In this document: in pieces, positions 1 through 12,513 of the stretch
Layout: every line of letters begins with the position of its first letter
Numbering within the stretch: the first letter of the stretch is position 1
DNA from: Physcomitrium patens
Taxonomy: Eukaryota > Streptophyta > Bryopsida > Funariales > Funariaceae
Length of the DNA: 64,000 nucleotides
Assembly: GCF_000002425.4 (NCBI RefSeq)
Contig: NC_037259.1
Span: 617,475 to 681,474 of the forward strand
Reading direction: 5' to 3'
The notes under the pieces: generated by a model
Databases searched by the model: none
What the model was told of the DNA's origin: nothing
The model's input: only the letters and a program-made list of their open reading frames with translations
Translations under genes and position numbers: made by a program

Positions 1-628
1 CCCCCCCCCCCCCCCCCCCTAACCTTATCCTCTGAATTTCTTCAATCTTCCGTCTTGGATCCGGAATTGGCTCCCATTGTCAAAGTTTAGATCCGAAATT
101 GGCTCTCGCCATCAAAGCTTTCTCCTCCGTTTTTACCTTTAAGAAATCTAATTACCGAAAACAACGTTCCCTGAAACGGCACAGAGAATAGGACAGCCCG
201 AAACAGAATCAAAACCCCGTACTCGGGTCCACATTGAGTCGCCCGACCAATTCAGGTCTCATATTGGGTAAGATGTCCATAGTAACCTGGATTTTTCCGT
301 AACTAGACTGCATTGGGTTGTCCGACCAATGCAAGTCTCATATTGGATAAGAGGATCCGGATTGGATTCTTGAAATTGGATCCAATTGGCTCTTCGAACC
401 AGCTCACCTGTCGCGTGAATTGGTCCTTTTCCTTCCTGCTCACTCCCGTTATTGGAATCGAATGGAGCATTTCAGTATGCCCCGGCTGACTGTAACGGGG
501 TGACTGAACCTTGCCACTCAGTATTTACACTGGAGTTGGTCGTTGCTCCCAATATTCGAGATAACTGAACATTAATAAAAGTCCCCTTTCTTTATATTTT
601 CATGATATACTCGTGTTACAACACGACA
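1..628 (-). repeat. 3' LTR of element A (incomplete at window edge)
   Basis: Aligns by eye with 7180-7723: shared blocks include the CTTGGATCCGGAATTGGCTC stretch, the 'gtcgcccgacca' and 'aggtctcatattgg' blocks and the CCCAATATTCGAGATAACTG block. A purine-rich tract (AGAGGGGGTGG on the minus strand, about 629-642) lies directly before the LTR start, as expected for plus-strand priming. The first 19 bases are a pure C run, either a simple repeat in the LTR or a sequence-quality edge. Confidence 0.85.
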
Positions 629-689
629 TCCACCCCCTCTAAACCTGTGCATCCTCCGGTATGCACCAATTTATCCAATTGCTGTTTGA

Positions 690-2067
690 TTTAGATTATA
701 TTCTCTGCGTCTTTGCCCAATTTGTCTTTGTCACCTTCATTATCTAAATCACTTTCATGTTCTTGCTGCGGAATTTCTATACCTTCATTAAGGTCGTCCA
801 TATTCATCTTCGCATGTCTTTGTTTAAATATTTTTACTCGCTTACCTGCAATTGGTATTTTCAATTTTGTACCATCTAACTCCCGTAATGAGTAAGTCGC
901 ATTATCATGAACAGTTGTTACTACATATGGTCCAAATCAACGTTTTGAAAATTTCCGCAAAGTACTATGTTGATTATCCAGACTATTGTCATAAACAAGT
1001 ACCCTGTCTCCTTCCTCGATTGCTTTTGGTCTCAATCGATGTTGCTTATCGAATCGCGCCTTGTTTTGTAACCTTGCTCTTTTTAACCTTCCCAATGCTA
1101 TTTGCACATCTTCCGTTCTTTGCTCCAATTGTCGAATCCTAATAGGCAGAAGTTCATCTCTTGTTAATCCATCTTCCCATGGTAGCATACTCCAAGTAAG
1201 TACCTTTTCTTCAATCGGCATAATTGGTTTTTGACCTGTCATAAGTTCTACTGGCATATATCCTATCATCGAACTATGTGTTGTTCGATCAGCCCATAAT
1301 GCAAATGACAAAAGCCGTGGCCACTCTTTAACTTTCCCATTACAAGCTTTAACTAATGTTTTCACAATCGGTGGGTGACCGCGATCGCTTTTTACATTCC
1401 CTTCTGGATTATAAGCAGTAGTCAATGATAGTTTAACTCCACATCTTTCAAAGAACTTACGAGCTTCTTGTACATTTAATTCTCCACGATCTGCAGTGAT
1501 TTTTCCTACGCATCCGTAGCGGCAAATGACATCTTCAAGCAAAAACCTACAAATCCTCTCTGTAGATTTTGTCCTCAATGCTCTTCCTTCTACTTGATTT
1601 GATAAATCTTCATGAACAAAGACCAAATATTTCATCTGCCATAATTCAACCGACATAATAACCAAATCAACAATCTATTTAAAATGAATAGCCAGAGGAT
1701 ACGTAGGATGAAGACCATCTCGATGTCGGATATTAGAATACGATTGACAGATTTCACATGACTCTACAAATGAAAGCACATCTCAATACATATTTTTTCA
1801 CCAATATCGTTCCTTGAGTTTAGCAAAAGTAGCCCAGATTCCTCTATGCCCTGCCCATAAACTATCATGAAACTCCTTTAATAATTTTAGTCTTTCTTCC
1901 TTTTTACCTATCACTCGTTGTGGCATCCCAATTCCTTTTTTCGATCTCTTCCATAAGAATCCATCTCGAAGTAAAAATCCATATGCTTGTTTTCTTATTT
2001 GTTTGAATTTTTTTGTAGACCAATTCCCCTGCTTAGTCAAGGTATTCAAGTAATGACCAATATCCAA
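690..2067 (-). pseudogene. Element A integrase, broken
   Basis: Would insert the element cDNA into chromosomes. The zinc-binding part is visible at 2067-1700 (HDSLWAGHRG, then SCEIC), followed by the catalytic core at 1680-1300 with a second Asp in ITADRGELN. The catalytic Glu position, usually in a GNxxxERGH context, reads KSDRGH here, so Glu appears to be replaced by Asp. The C-terminal part has WSMLPW, RIRQLEQRTEDV, a GDRVLVYD strand and FGPYVV. Stops occur at about 1797, 1665 and 936. There is no chromodomain. The C-terminal motif series resembles what I recall from fungal Ty3 elements more than typical plant chromoviruses; that comparison is from memory. Confidence 0.85.
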
Positions 2068-2073
2068 TAATTC

Positions 2074-2619
2074 TCATTCATAAGATTCTTCAAGAAATAG
2101 CTTGTCTTCTCTATTGAGATTTGATATTGAATAGAATTTCAATCCGACGTCATCAATGTCTTCAACCATTTCGTCCTCCCTCTCGTATCTTGCTCGAGAT
2201 AGCATGTCTGCTACTAAATTATCTTTCCTAGTAATATGCTTAAATTCTGGATTTAGTGACTTAATATAAGCAATCCATCTCAACATTGCAATATCTGGCA
2301 TTGAACAGTTAGTAATCATTCCAAGCAATGGCAAGCAATCTGTTTCAATTACTACTACTGTCCCAATCAAATAGTCCTTTTCAGCTTTCATAGCCGAAAC
2401 GACTCCCCAAAGTTTTCTTTTGACTTGCAAATATGCATGCTGACGAATACTTAAAACTTTAGCCCGAAACCGAACTGCAAATCTATTCCCATTTAAATCA
2501 TCTTGACCCACAACCAATCCAATGGCAATTGGACTAGCGTCCACAGTAAGAATCACTGGTCTATTGCACTTATAATCAATCTTCCTCAATATTGGAGGTG
2601 ACATCAATAATTTCTTCAA
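2074..2619 (-). pseudogene. Element A RNase H domain
   Basis: Degrades the RNA strand during reverse transcription. The domain opens with TVDASPIAIG (first catalytic Asp), carries the Ty3-type KRKLWGVVSA block (Glu position changed), VVIETDCLPLLG, and ends with NLVADMLSRA (last Asp). It follows the RT after a stop at about 2660 and ends in a stop before the integrase. The AMLRWIAYIKSLNPEF segment is complete. The frame is open over 181 codons, the second longest intact piece of element A. Confidence 0.85.
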
Positions 2620-2658
2620 TCTTTGTATTGCCTGAATATGCCTTTCTTCCCATTTAAA

Positions 2659-3663
2659 TTAGTAACCCTTGCGTAACAGTTCATATAATGGATCCGCTAT
2701 GTGAGCAAAATGAGGGATCCAGATTCGATAAAATACACATGCACCCAAAAACCTACGAACCTCTCTTAAAGAATCACAATCCTCTTTCATCCTTCCAATT
2801 GCATCAACTTTAGTCGGATCTGGTTTTCTTCCGTAAGATCCACATAAATGTCCAACAATCACAACCTCTCGTACTCCAAATATGGACTTCATACCCGATA
2901 ATGTAAGATGAACTTCTCCAAGCCGAGTTAAAATCTTTTCACAATCTTGTATATGATCAATAACATATTTGTGACACCCCCTCTTATCTAAAGTTTCATC
3001 CTTGTCTCCTTCTCTGCACCCTTTTATAAGAACATCATCCAGAAAAGGCATAGTCTTTTTTGGAATAAAATCTCTCAATACCTTATTCATCCCATTCATC
3101 ATATGCGCAACTGAGTTGGTCGCGCCTTGAGGAAGAGTGCACATTCTAACCAATCCAAGTGGTGTCCTCATTGTTATCATATCTCTACTTCCTTCGGCAA
3201 GTTGAAATTGAGTATAACCTGAATACAAGTCACCCATTGAATAGATCACCCTTCCAGCAAACGCCTCAGTAAATTCATCCACAATAGGTCCAATTCCTGC
3301 ATTTCTGACAGTTACTGCATTCACCGGTTGCATATCTTGAATAAACCGTAGTGACCCATTCTTCTTAGGTACCGTAAACCATCGACTAGAATATGGTGCA
3401 AATGAAGGTTCCAATATTTTCATCTTCATCTTTTCTTTTAATAGTTCAATCAATTTAGGTAAATGTGCCCTTGGTACTGGAATCGGTCTTAGATTCCAAG
3501 GTACATGCGGTACAGTGAAGATAACCATAGGTGTTATAATATTTGGATCCACACACCCAATTTCATGAGATTCGAAGGCAAACGACCTACCTTGTTTAGC
3601 CAACATCTTTTTGAAGCAAGTAATTTCCTCCGGCAATAAAGAACCATCAGAACCAATCTTCAA
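2659..3663 (-). pseudogene. Element A reverse transcriptase
   Basis: A 334-codon open stretch covering most of the RT. Visible blocks are RWFTVPKKNGSLRFIQDMQ, FQLAEGSRDMITMRTPLGL, MCTLPQGATNSVAHM and the active site FLDDVLIKG. The catalytic box reads F-L-D-D rather than Y-x-D-D. It is followed by an insertion-like charged loop (GCREGDKDETLDKRG) before IDHIQDCEKILTRL, a loop I remember from fungal-type Ty3 elements. The thumb/connection ends with REVRRFLGACVFYRIWIPHF. The longest undamaged block of element A. Confidence 0.9.
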
Positions 3664-3675
3664 TTCTTCAAAAGT

Positions 3676-4650
3676 TTATTTAGTAAACTGATGTCCAATA
3701 CTCATTGGATCTCTTAAACTTGCTTCTTTTGATGCTTCCTTCATTTGTTCTTTAGAATCTTCTGGTAATGGTCCGGCAACAGGCTTTACCTTCTTATCTG
3801 CCGTTTTATATCTCGTCTCTACAGTGACTTTTGGTGCTTGAAAAGATTCAAGTATGGTATAAACCTCTCTTGAATGAATCTCAACAATCTTATCATTATC
3901 CCATAACCCAATAGATGTAATCAATTCCAATGAATCTTCGAGTCTATTTTCTTCATAAACACCTAAAATCCTCTCATTATCTTGCAATGTACCTAACTTG
4001 CGTGATTGTCCTTCAATATCATATAATCTTTTTCTTTCTTTTCTTTTAAAATCATCAACTTTCTTATACATAATATTTCCATTCTCCAATATACCAATAA
4101 AACTCGCATCGAAGGCACCTTCATCTCGCGAGAGTACCTCCTCTTTTGTACCTCCATAATCTTGCTTTACAGTGGTACCTCCCCAAAATCCTTAAATCCT
4201 TCAACAAACTTTGGCAATGGTTTCTCCCTCAACCTATCTCGATTCCGTTCATGGTTAGGAGGTACTATTAGAAATTGTACAGCTTTCCTCCCATCTGCGC
4301 TACGTATCCATGCATAAGCAGAACCATCATCCAGTACTTTTGTTTCCATCAGTGTTGCCGGAATATAAGGTTGTCCTAAAATCAACGGATAAGACGTTGT
4401 ATCTTGAACAAAGAAATGTTGCTCCATCGTAACATCCTTAATCCGAATTTTGACATCTAGACAAGCTCCATATAATTCGCCCCATGTGTTATTAGCTACT
4501 CGTATTGCTCATCCATGTTCCATATCAATTGGCCATTTTTGCTTCTTATAAAGATCTTTAGACATGAGATTTATTTCAGAACCATGGTCGACTAAAGCAA
4601 CTATTGGTTCTTCTATATCTCATACTTTCACCAATACCTCAGTAGTTGCC
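3676..4650 (-). pseudogene. Element A aspartic protease and spacer to RT
   Basis: The protease active-site box lies at about 4570-4610 (minus strand reading VDHGSEINLM, i.e. D-H-G-S). It is followed by LYGACLDVKIRI and the closing box PLILGQPYIPATLMETKV at 4427-4340. Downstream, 4089-3676 is a 137-codon acidic/basic spacer with no recognised domain, joining protease to RT. Stops separate the pieces. The protease would mature the element polyprotein. The box D-H-G differs from the usual D-S/T-G, and I cannot tell whether this is a family feature or decay. Confidence 0.7.
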
Positions 4651-4775
4651 CTTGCCCAATGTTTCCGAGTATAATGGCTCAAAGTTTCCATTTCCTTGTC
4701 ACTAGAATCTTCGAAACATACTCGTTGATTATATCCATTCTTTTCATTTGTTGGTTGCTTGTAACCAATATCAAC

Positions 4776-6541
4776 CTATTCTTCATCTTTATATATTCTT
4801 GCATCAATAGCAGGACTCATTCTAGTTTCATCCATTAATTGCCTCTTTCGCTTAATGCTGTCAATGATAACATCATGAAACTCCTTCTTTGCAATTTTTA
4901 AAACTTCTTTCAATGTGAATTCCATCTTAGCGTTTAATATACGTTCTTCCAACACCCCTTTCAAATTTGTTGCTGCTTCAATGTCAGAAAGTAGCTTATA
5001 AGCAATTGATTTGCCCTTATCTTTTGTCTCCTTTGTTTTTTCTCCCAATGATGCTGAGGTATCCTTTACAGACAATTCTTGTGAAGCTGCCTCTCGAGCC
5101 TTGTCTCCTCGAGTTTTCCTCTTAGAAGAATTTCCTTCTCTAGTATCATCAAAATTTTCTTGTCTCTTTTCTTCCATCAAAGCTTCATGTTGGCTCTTAG
5201 CAATATATGCATGAACTGAAAGAGACTCAACAGGATCCTCCCAACCTATTGCACCTCGTATTATAGCTGCAGTCCTCAATAACGCTTCTCGAGGTAATTT
5301 CCCTTCTTACATTGTAGAAACGGCAGAAGCCCAAAACTCACTAGTTTCTGTACTTCCACCAAAGTCATCATCTACTCTAGCACCATAACTTGCACTTTCT
5401 TGTGCTGCTGTTTCATGCTCTTTTAGGTAATCTTGAACCAATGCTCTCATTTCTCCCATGCCAAAATTGGTTTGAAGAAGATCCTCTCTATTTTTCAATG
5501 CTATCTTCCCATCCTTCCAGCAAATAATTCCCTGCCATATCATATTATTAAATTCATTGCAATCTTTCCTAGTGTGTGAAGCATCATCACACTAAATGCA
5601 TCTTTGTACATATCCTTGTTTCGAAACATTCTTCAAATTATTTGTAGAAGTATTCTCTTGAAGTCTTGCCAATTTGATTTGAAGATCTCGCATTCCTCGT
5701 ATAATTTCTTCCATCCCCATATCTGCTTTCTTTGATAGGGATGTCGAAGGTTGAACTGTAGGCATTGTTGGTGGTATTGTACGTATTGGAGCTTTGGATG
5801 CTTGTGTCCTGTTTTCGGAATATTGCTCCTATCCTTCCTCCTTTCTATTTTTATAAGCAACCCCACCGCATCTTCAATGTTCTTCGACTTTGTTGTCAAT
5901 CCTTCATCTTTTTCTTTGTCTTCAAGAAGGAGTTCTAATTTTCATTGCAATTCTCCATCAGCAGCTTAAAGAAATAGATCAACTTTGTTCGGCTCCAATG
6001 TCAATTTTTCTACCTTTGATAATTGAGAGTACTGCCTCTCAAATTCCTTTAGTAGCTCTATTGCTTGCAAATTCTTATTAGGTTGTTCAATCCATTCCAG
6101 AAACAACTTCTTAGTAACGCGATCAGCATCTTCCAAGAAATATTCGTCTTTCAATGCATGTGAAAAAACCTCCCATGAATTCCCATAACGATCCGTAATC
6201 GATGTAATATGGTCTCTTATCTCTGGTATCGTGGCAAGTCCAAATAGTTCAACCATTTTCTTCTCAGAAACTCGATTTAATTCCATTTCACGAACATAAC
6301 ATCTTAAATACCTTGAAATATTCCTTCCATCAAATTGATCAATTTTATTGACCACTACTTGCAATGCTTTGGTTACCAAAGCTTCCTTTCGATTATTGCT
6401 TTGTTGTTGCTGCATTGATAATGAGAAGGCTTGAAACATACTAGCAATAGATGGATCCATGTGCATACCTTGTCCTTTAGAAGACTCTCCACCAAAAAAT
6501 CCTCCCAAAGATCCTTCAAAATTTTTATTTTTGTTCTCCAT
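4776..6541 (-). pseudogene. Element A gag region
   Basis: The start is the ATG at 6541, giving MENKNKNFEGSLGGFFGG. A 191-codon frame contains a gag-type capsid helix series (KIDQFDGRNISRYLRCYVREMELNRV, then ATIPEIRDHITSI). Further pieces continue after stops at 5899-5633, 5543-5307 and 5279-4776. The last is a highly charged, Lys/Glu-rich segment. I did not find a clear CCHC knuckle. It would form the virus-like particle shell; broken in at least three places. Confidence 0.75.
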
Positions 6542-6784
6542 AAAAATAAAAATAAAATCAAACGAAATCCAATACCTTCCACCTCAAGCTTTCACGTCGG
6601 GTTCACCACTTATGTCGTATTACGTGCTTTCTTGCTTGAGAATACATCGGTCGTCTAGCTGTAGGAGGTAGTATGGAGATTTGCTAATATTCAAGCAGTC
6701 TATCGGTTTTTGACTGTTGGAATATAAACGATTACAAGAATATATTGTAAATCTATACGGATGTCCTTCGACTGCTCACCAAAA

Positions 6785-7723
6785 TCCCTTTTGCTCCAAC
6801 TGGTAGGTCTCTAGACATTACAAAGAACCTCGAACAACCCAATCTGCTAATCTTCGATATCACTTTATACTCACGACCTTGTATCCACTGACTGTCCTAT
6901 TAGATTAACCCAAAAATTTTCATTCACTCTGCATATTCAATCCTATAGACGCCCTTTTAATTCTTCAATCACAGATGTAACTTCGATTTCACAAAACAGT
7001 CAAGAGTAATCACACCCACTTCATTAAAACCCCGATTCACCAGTACAACACATCGACCTTTCAACATTGATCACTAGAAGTCTCTTTTTTGATCCCTACC
7101 CAAAAACTTTGTATCCTCTCTTTTTCTTAACCTCCCTAATTCTCGAATCTCTGAATCCTCTCCTCTAACCTAACCATTTTCGAATATTTTTTTCTTTCTT
7201 CCCTTAAATCCTAGCCTCTGAATTTCTTTAAACTTCCGTCTTGGATCCGGAATTGGCTCTGCCATCAAAGCTTTCTCCTCCATTTTTTGCCTTTTAAAAG
7301 GTTCTTTTTTCAGAAACAACGTTCCCTAAAATGGCACAGAGAACAAGACAGCCTGAAACGGAATCGAAACCCCCATAATCGGGACCACATTGAGTCGCAC
7401 GACCAAATCAGGTCTCATATTGGCTAAGAGGCCCGTAGTAAGACCTGGATGTTCCCGTAATTGGGTCAAATTGGTCCTTCACATGAGGCTCACTCAGTCA
7501 TCGATTTAGTCCTTTTGATTTTGTTGACTCCCACTATTGGACTCGAACGGAGCATTTTGTTACTAGTAAGTATGCCCTGACCGACTGTGACGGGGTGTCT
7601 GAAACTAGCCCCTGAATATTGGCACTGGAATCGATCGTTGCTCCCAATATTCGAGATAACTGAACATTAATAAAAGTCTCCTTTCTTTATATTTTTACGG
7701 TATACTCGTGTTACAATACAACA
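6785..7723 (-). repeat. 5' LTR of element A (inner edge approximate)
   Basis: The outer end is fixed by TGTTGTATTGTAACACGAG on the minus strand from 7723, matching the 3' LTR start at 628. The inner end is not fixed. A possible primer site (minus strand TTTTGGTGAGCAG) lies at about 6762-6782, which would put the LTR end near 6785. Sequence 7180-7723 is clearly LTR by comparison with 20-628; 6785-7180 is LTR or leader. Confidence 0.65.
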
Positions 7724-8242
7724 CTACTCAAAACACATAATTTCCATCCAACACCATAAATAACAGACTTCACTCCAATCAATTTGAATTCATAGAATTT
7801 CTATAATCACCAACTTTTTTGTCCAAAATACACACAACTCTCAACAAACAACAATCATAATCTTCCAATAACTCCTCATATAATTCAATCATTCAATACT
7901 CCAATTACATAATCAATAATTCATAAATCAATTTTTGATTTATTCCACAGACTCACTTCTCAATATTCAGAAACTATCCATTACTCTTCAACAACAAAGA
8001 AAACAAAGAAATAAAGAGGTAGCACCAAGCTTACTCGGGTTCATGACTATCACAGTCTGGCACCCAACAAACTTCTACAACTCCTATATAACTGCTCATG
8101 ATTCCCAGATTCTAATCGTAATTTTGTAATTAACTGCTTTTAATAACTAAATCAATCATCCATCTTCCTGAACTGATTATTCTATGGACTATTAGTCTAT
8201 TTTATCAATATCTTACATAAACGAACTAATATCTATTCTACA
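7724..8242 (-). repeat. 3' LTR of element B, truncated by element A
   Basis: Matches 14818-15333 (block 'ctcaaaacacataattt' through 'aactaatatctattctaca'). The minus-strand start TGTAGAATAG is at 8242. A purine-rich tract (GGAGTGGGG, minus strand, about 8246-8256) precedes it. The remaining roughly 230 bp of this LTR should lie beyond the left window edge, on the far side of element A. Confidence 0.85.
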
Positions 8243-8259
8243 TAGCCCCACTCCTATCT

Positions 8260-9600
8260 ATACAGTGTCCTCGCAAACACACAATTGTTATCTTTCTAAA
8301 AACAACTTAATCAAACTCTACAAAATTACTATTTCCTCTGGCCCACACAATTAATCATTTGCTGCATTATCGAATGTAAGTTCGACTAATCTAGTTCTAA
8401 ATATAAATCTTCCTTCTTGTCCAATCCTTCCATTGACTCCTTTCTCAACTGGTTTGAGAGATCTTCATTATATTTTTCCAATTCACTAACTTGAGCCTCC
8501 AGTTTTAAGATTTGGGCATCTCAAAGTTCCAATTGATGCTGCTACCATTCATCCATTCTAGAACATCTTCAATTGATACTTTTGACCGACTCTTCACTAT
8601 TAACTCTTAATTGGAACTACTACTCTTGAATACACAAGAAACACAAGAAAATAGTACTCCAATCAACCCAAAACAACACCACAGAATGACTTTAACTGGT
8701 GCCCCACTCCTATTCTTTTACTACCTGGTGATAATGACATGTTACCCATACTGTCCATTTCTCACGTCCCCCTCAAAAAATAAAAACCCGTCTTGGTTTT
8801 TATGTATTACATAACTGTAATTGATACCCATTAATGTGGGTACTAAATCAATGGCCCATGGAATCCTCTACTTGAACAGATTCATTGGAAAAACCTTCAA
8901 TCATCCGATATGGCTCATGCCAGCGAACTTAAAATTTGCTCAAAAATGATTAAAGTAGCTATCATATAGTAATATCAAGTCATTGGGCATAAAATTCTTC
9001 AGACGCAGTTTACTATCATAGTAACTCTTCCTCCATTTTTGAGATGCTTCCATATTAAAAGGAGTTTTAGCCCATATTTCATCCAATTCCTTCAATTTTA
9101 TCAATCAAGAGTGTAATGATTCGTTGTCACTAAGATGTTCATCTTTAACAATCCGTAAACTTTGAACCTCCAATTCGATAGGTAAAATTGTCTCTTGGCC
9201 ATAAACTAGTTGAAACAGAGTAGTGTGGTTAGTTACTTTATATGCGATACGATACGCCCACAAAGCCGCAAAGAGTTTGGTCTTCCAATCGGTACCCGCC
9301 CCCGAATTTGTCTTAGTCAAGATCTTGCACAAAATTTCGTTGGTCTTTTTTGTTTGCCCATTTGTACGAGGATGATATGGAGTAGTTTTTCGATGCTTAA
9401 TCTCATATGTGTTCGTCAAGGTAGCTATGGTAGCATTTATAAAATAGATGCCGCGATCACTAACCAATTCTTTCGGACACCCAAATCGAGTTATAATATT
9501 CTCGTAAAGAAAAGTAGCCACCGTACTAGGATTATCATGGCGGGTAGCAATAGCCTCTATCCATTTTGTTACATAGTCCATGGTGACTAAAATATATTAC
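8260..9600 (-). pseudogene. Element B integrase, broken
   Basis: The catalytic core is readable at 9581-9105: MDYVTKWIEA (first Asp), GCPKELVSDRGIYFIN (second Asp), TTPYHPRTNGQTKKTNE (the catalytic Glu position appears as Lys/Thr context), then WAYRIAYKVTNHTTLFQLVYGQE. Downstream, 9100-8820 retains C-terminal sequence including a KVRWHEPYRMIEGF-like stretch and HINGYQL, similar to the VNGxRLK ending of Tat/Athila integrases. Stops and frameshifts are frequent. 8260-8800 has no recognisable domain. Confidence 0.75.
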
Positions 9601-9839
9601 TTTTAGCCAAGTTTTGACGTTGGTGCAATGGAACCAACAAAATCAATACTCTATTTTTCAAACGATGCCTGTGCCAAGATTGGTACTAACGGCATGGCTG
9701 AAGTATCTGTGGGTTGACCAATTCATTGACAGAGATCACAACGACAAACAAATTGGTGTGCATCAGAAATCATTGTTGGCCACCAATATCCAGCCATTAA
9801 AGCCTTGCGAGCAGTACTATCTTCCGTAAAATGACCACC

Positions 9840-10730
9840 ACAACTATCTAAATGGCAACCTTCGAGGATCAACTGTACTTCACTTCGAAAGATACAATGG
9901 CATAAAATACCATCTTTGCCTTATTTATATAAAGCATTGTAAATCATCGTGTACGGGACACTCTTCAGAATGAGTCGCTTCTTAAGCTTCTTGGTGAAAG
10001 TCGGCGAAAAAGTGTGGAAGGTCAAAAACTGAATGATTTCACTATACTCGGAGGAAATCACATCCACCACAAATAATTTGGTATCGAGAAGAACATCAGG
10101 GATAAGCTCGTTGCTAAGAATATTAGACAATTGGGATAAATGATCAACATTTGCATATTTTTTCCCAAGTTGTACAACAATCATAAAATTGAACTCTTGT
10201 AGAAGTAATATCCATCAGATAATGCATCCATTCAATTGGCGCTTATTAATCATGTATTTAAAGGCATCATGATCCACATAAAATAGAAATAGATATCCAA
10301 GCAAATAGTGTCAAAACTTTTGAATCGAGTATATAATATCCAACGCTTTGCGTTCAGTAGTAATATAATTGCGTTCGGTAGCCACCAATTGTCGATTGGT
10401 ATAATAGATAGGATGATCCAGACCCTGGTCATCTTCTGACTTAGCACCGTTCCAATAGCCATATTGGATGCATCAATGTAAACATGGAAATGCTCTGTCC
10501 AATGAGGTACCACCAATATTGGTGTAGAGACCAATTTTGACTTTAATGCTTCAAAGGCCACGGTACACTCCAAGATCCAGAGGAAACTAGACCCATCTGA
10601 TAGAGGTTTCTTTAGTAAGTTCATTAAAGGTTGACAAATAACTACAAACAAATGAATAAAGTGACGACAATAACTGACATTGCCAATGAACCCTCGAACA
10701 CCGGAGACTGTCTTTGGTCTGGGCAAGTTT
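9840..10730 (-). pseudogene. Element B RNase H and integrase zinc region, broken
   Basis: 10726-10250 carries the RT connection (VRGFIGNVSYCRHFIHLF, then PLMNLLKK) and RNase H (FHVYIDASNMAIGTVLSQ) with the first catalytic Asp. 10184-9921 retains the linker (KYANVDHLSQLSN, the RNase H closing Asp, then DVISSE) before the integrase zinc region at about 9840-9640. Frames shift between pieces. Confidence 0.75.
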
Positions 10731-10738
10731 ATTATATG

Positions 10739-11400
10739 CTACACTTTCTCAGGATCCGTAGCAATATCCTGGCTAGAGAAAATATGTCCCAATAATTTTC
10801 TGGATGGAACACCAAATTGACACTTCTTTGAATTCAAAGATATTCTAAACTTAACGTACTGAGCCAAACATTTGCCCAGACAATTAAGATGATCTTGTTT
10901 TGTACTAAATACACAAAATTCATCTAAAAAGATCTCTATAAACATCTGAAAATAGTCTTGGAAAGCTTGAGTCATCACTCTCTGAAACGTGGCTGGGGAG
11001 TTGCATAACCCAAAAGGTATCATGCGATAAGCAAATGTGCTCCAATCTGTAGTAAAGGTTGTCTTGAGTTGGTCTTCTAGTGCAATTTAAACTTGATTAT
11101 ATCCAAAAAATCCATCGAGGAACGAATAACATTTGTGACCTGCTATAGTGTCCAATATACTATCCGTAAAAGGTAATGGAAAGTAATCTTTTTTGGTAGC
11201 CGCATTAAGTTTCCAAAAATCTCGACAAATTCAGATTTTCTCATTCTTTTTCGGTACCATCATGATTGGAGAAACCCACTCACTATTCGATACTAGGTAA
11301 ATAAAACCAATCGCAAGAAGCTTGTCAAATTCCTCCTTCACCATAAGCAAATATTTAAGATTAAGGCGATGTTGCCTCTGTCGTACTGGTTTAGCGTTCT
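10739..11400 (-). pseudogene. Element B reverse transcriptase, broken
   Basis: Pieces in order on the minus strand: VSPIMMVPKKN at about 11280, DYFPLPFTDSILDTIAGHKC with YSFLDGFFGYNQV at about 11190-11090, and MIPFGLCNSPATFQRVM at 11023. The catalytic box reads FLDEFCVFS, where intact relatives have FLDDF, so the second catalytic Asp is lost. Then KCQFGVPSRKLLGHIFSSQDI. Several stops interrupt. Confidence 0.8.
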
Positions 11401-11788
11401 CCTCTAAAATGATACAATACTCACAGACTTCAGCGGGGATATCTTTTAGATCATCATATATACAAGCAAAAGCAGATTTATGATGTAAGAAAAATTCTGT
11501 CTAGTAGGTCAACTCCTGCTCCTTAATACTTTTGTAGACCTTAATTGTCCGAGGCTCTGCTGTGGTTGCCAAGTTGATAGTTTGATATAAAGGTACAACG
11601 GCAATATTCTGTTTCAACTCCTATGCGGGTTTTAAATCAGTCGATAAGTCCAACATGTACAAAGTACTGAATCCTGTGTCCAGGGCACTCACATGGTGCA
11701 CATCAAACTTGGTCATCCAATCAATATTAAATTTAGCAGAGATATCCAAATCTGGTAGGTATATCAAGTACTCCCCTCGACCGCCACA

Positions 11789-12513
11789 TTAATACACTAC
11801 TCCAGGGTATTGGACTGCTTCTATGGATGCCTCCGTAATCGGTGCTACTAAGTCATCATTGGAGCTAAGCTCATCATTTGACGTCAATTCAGATGCTGGC
11901 AATTGAGACTCCCCGTGATAGTATATTGGGTACATTTGTAATACCATTTTATCTCCGTCCTTGCTAATTGTCAAAGTATCCTGACTCCAATCGTTCTTGG
12001 CCTTTGCTTGATAAAGCCACGGTCGTCCCAATAAAATTGGATATAATAAAATTGAACGTTGTAACTAAAAGACAATGTAGTTAATTTTACATGCAATATC
12101 GATAATTATAATTTGAACACTCCATAAAATATCCATTGGTTAACCTGGCTATGATCTGCCATCCTTAATACCAATGTTGTGGATACTAAGTATTCCAAAT
12201 CTAAAGCATCCATTGTATCAGCATTCATTAAATTGATGCTGGAACCATCGTCTACCTAAACACCCAAGATCATAATACCATCAATCAAAACATCGATGGT
12301 TGGTGCATTTAGATCAGGGTTCAAAGTGACTTCATAAACTTCTTTATTACATTGCCTATACCATATTAACGATGAATTCAATGTAGAACGACACTCTAGT
12401 ACAACCGCTAGAAGTTGCTTCATAAAAATAGAAGGCTGAATAGTGTCTAGATCCTTCAAAATATCATAGGGTTTTATATTTAAGGTAATTCTCAATGCCC
12501 TCTTTCTTTTCAT
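11789..12513 (-). pseudogene. Element B aspartic protease, broken
   Basis: The minus strand shows the N-terminal approach strand (NAPTIDVLIDGIMILGV), a stop, then the active-site box VDDGSSINLMNADTMDAL at about 12260-12210 and the closing box GRPWLYQAKAKNDWS at 12031. The usual order for a retroviral-type protease. Between 11400 and 11789 the RT approach region is present but heavily decayed. Confidence 0.75.

Larger units (their letters stand above)
1..7723 (-). mobile_element. Ty3/gypsy LTR retrotransposon A, nearly full length
   Basis: A minus-strand element with gag, protease, reverse transcriptase, RNase H and integrase in that order between two similar LTRs. The LTRs begin TGTCGTGTTG (628 downward) and TGTTGTATTG (7723 downward). 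The 3' LTR runs off the left window edge, so the end and target duplication cannot be seen. The 5' LTR start directly abuts the truncated LTR of element B at 7724, so A inserted into B. All frames carry stops or frameshifts, so it is an old, non-autonomous copy. There is no chromodomain after the integrase. Confidence 0.9.

Noticed and set aside
1-19. Poly-C run as biological feature
   Set aside because: At the window edge; may be a simple repeat or a sequencing/assembly artefact, and no function can be inferred.
713-1142. Plus-strand frames of 60 and 96 codons
   Set aside because: Antisense to element A integrase.
9210-9829. Plus-strand frames of 126 and 71 codons
   Set aside because: Antisense shadows of element B integrase and zinc region.
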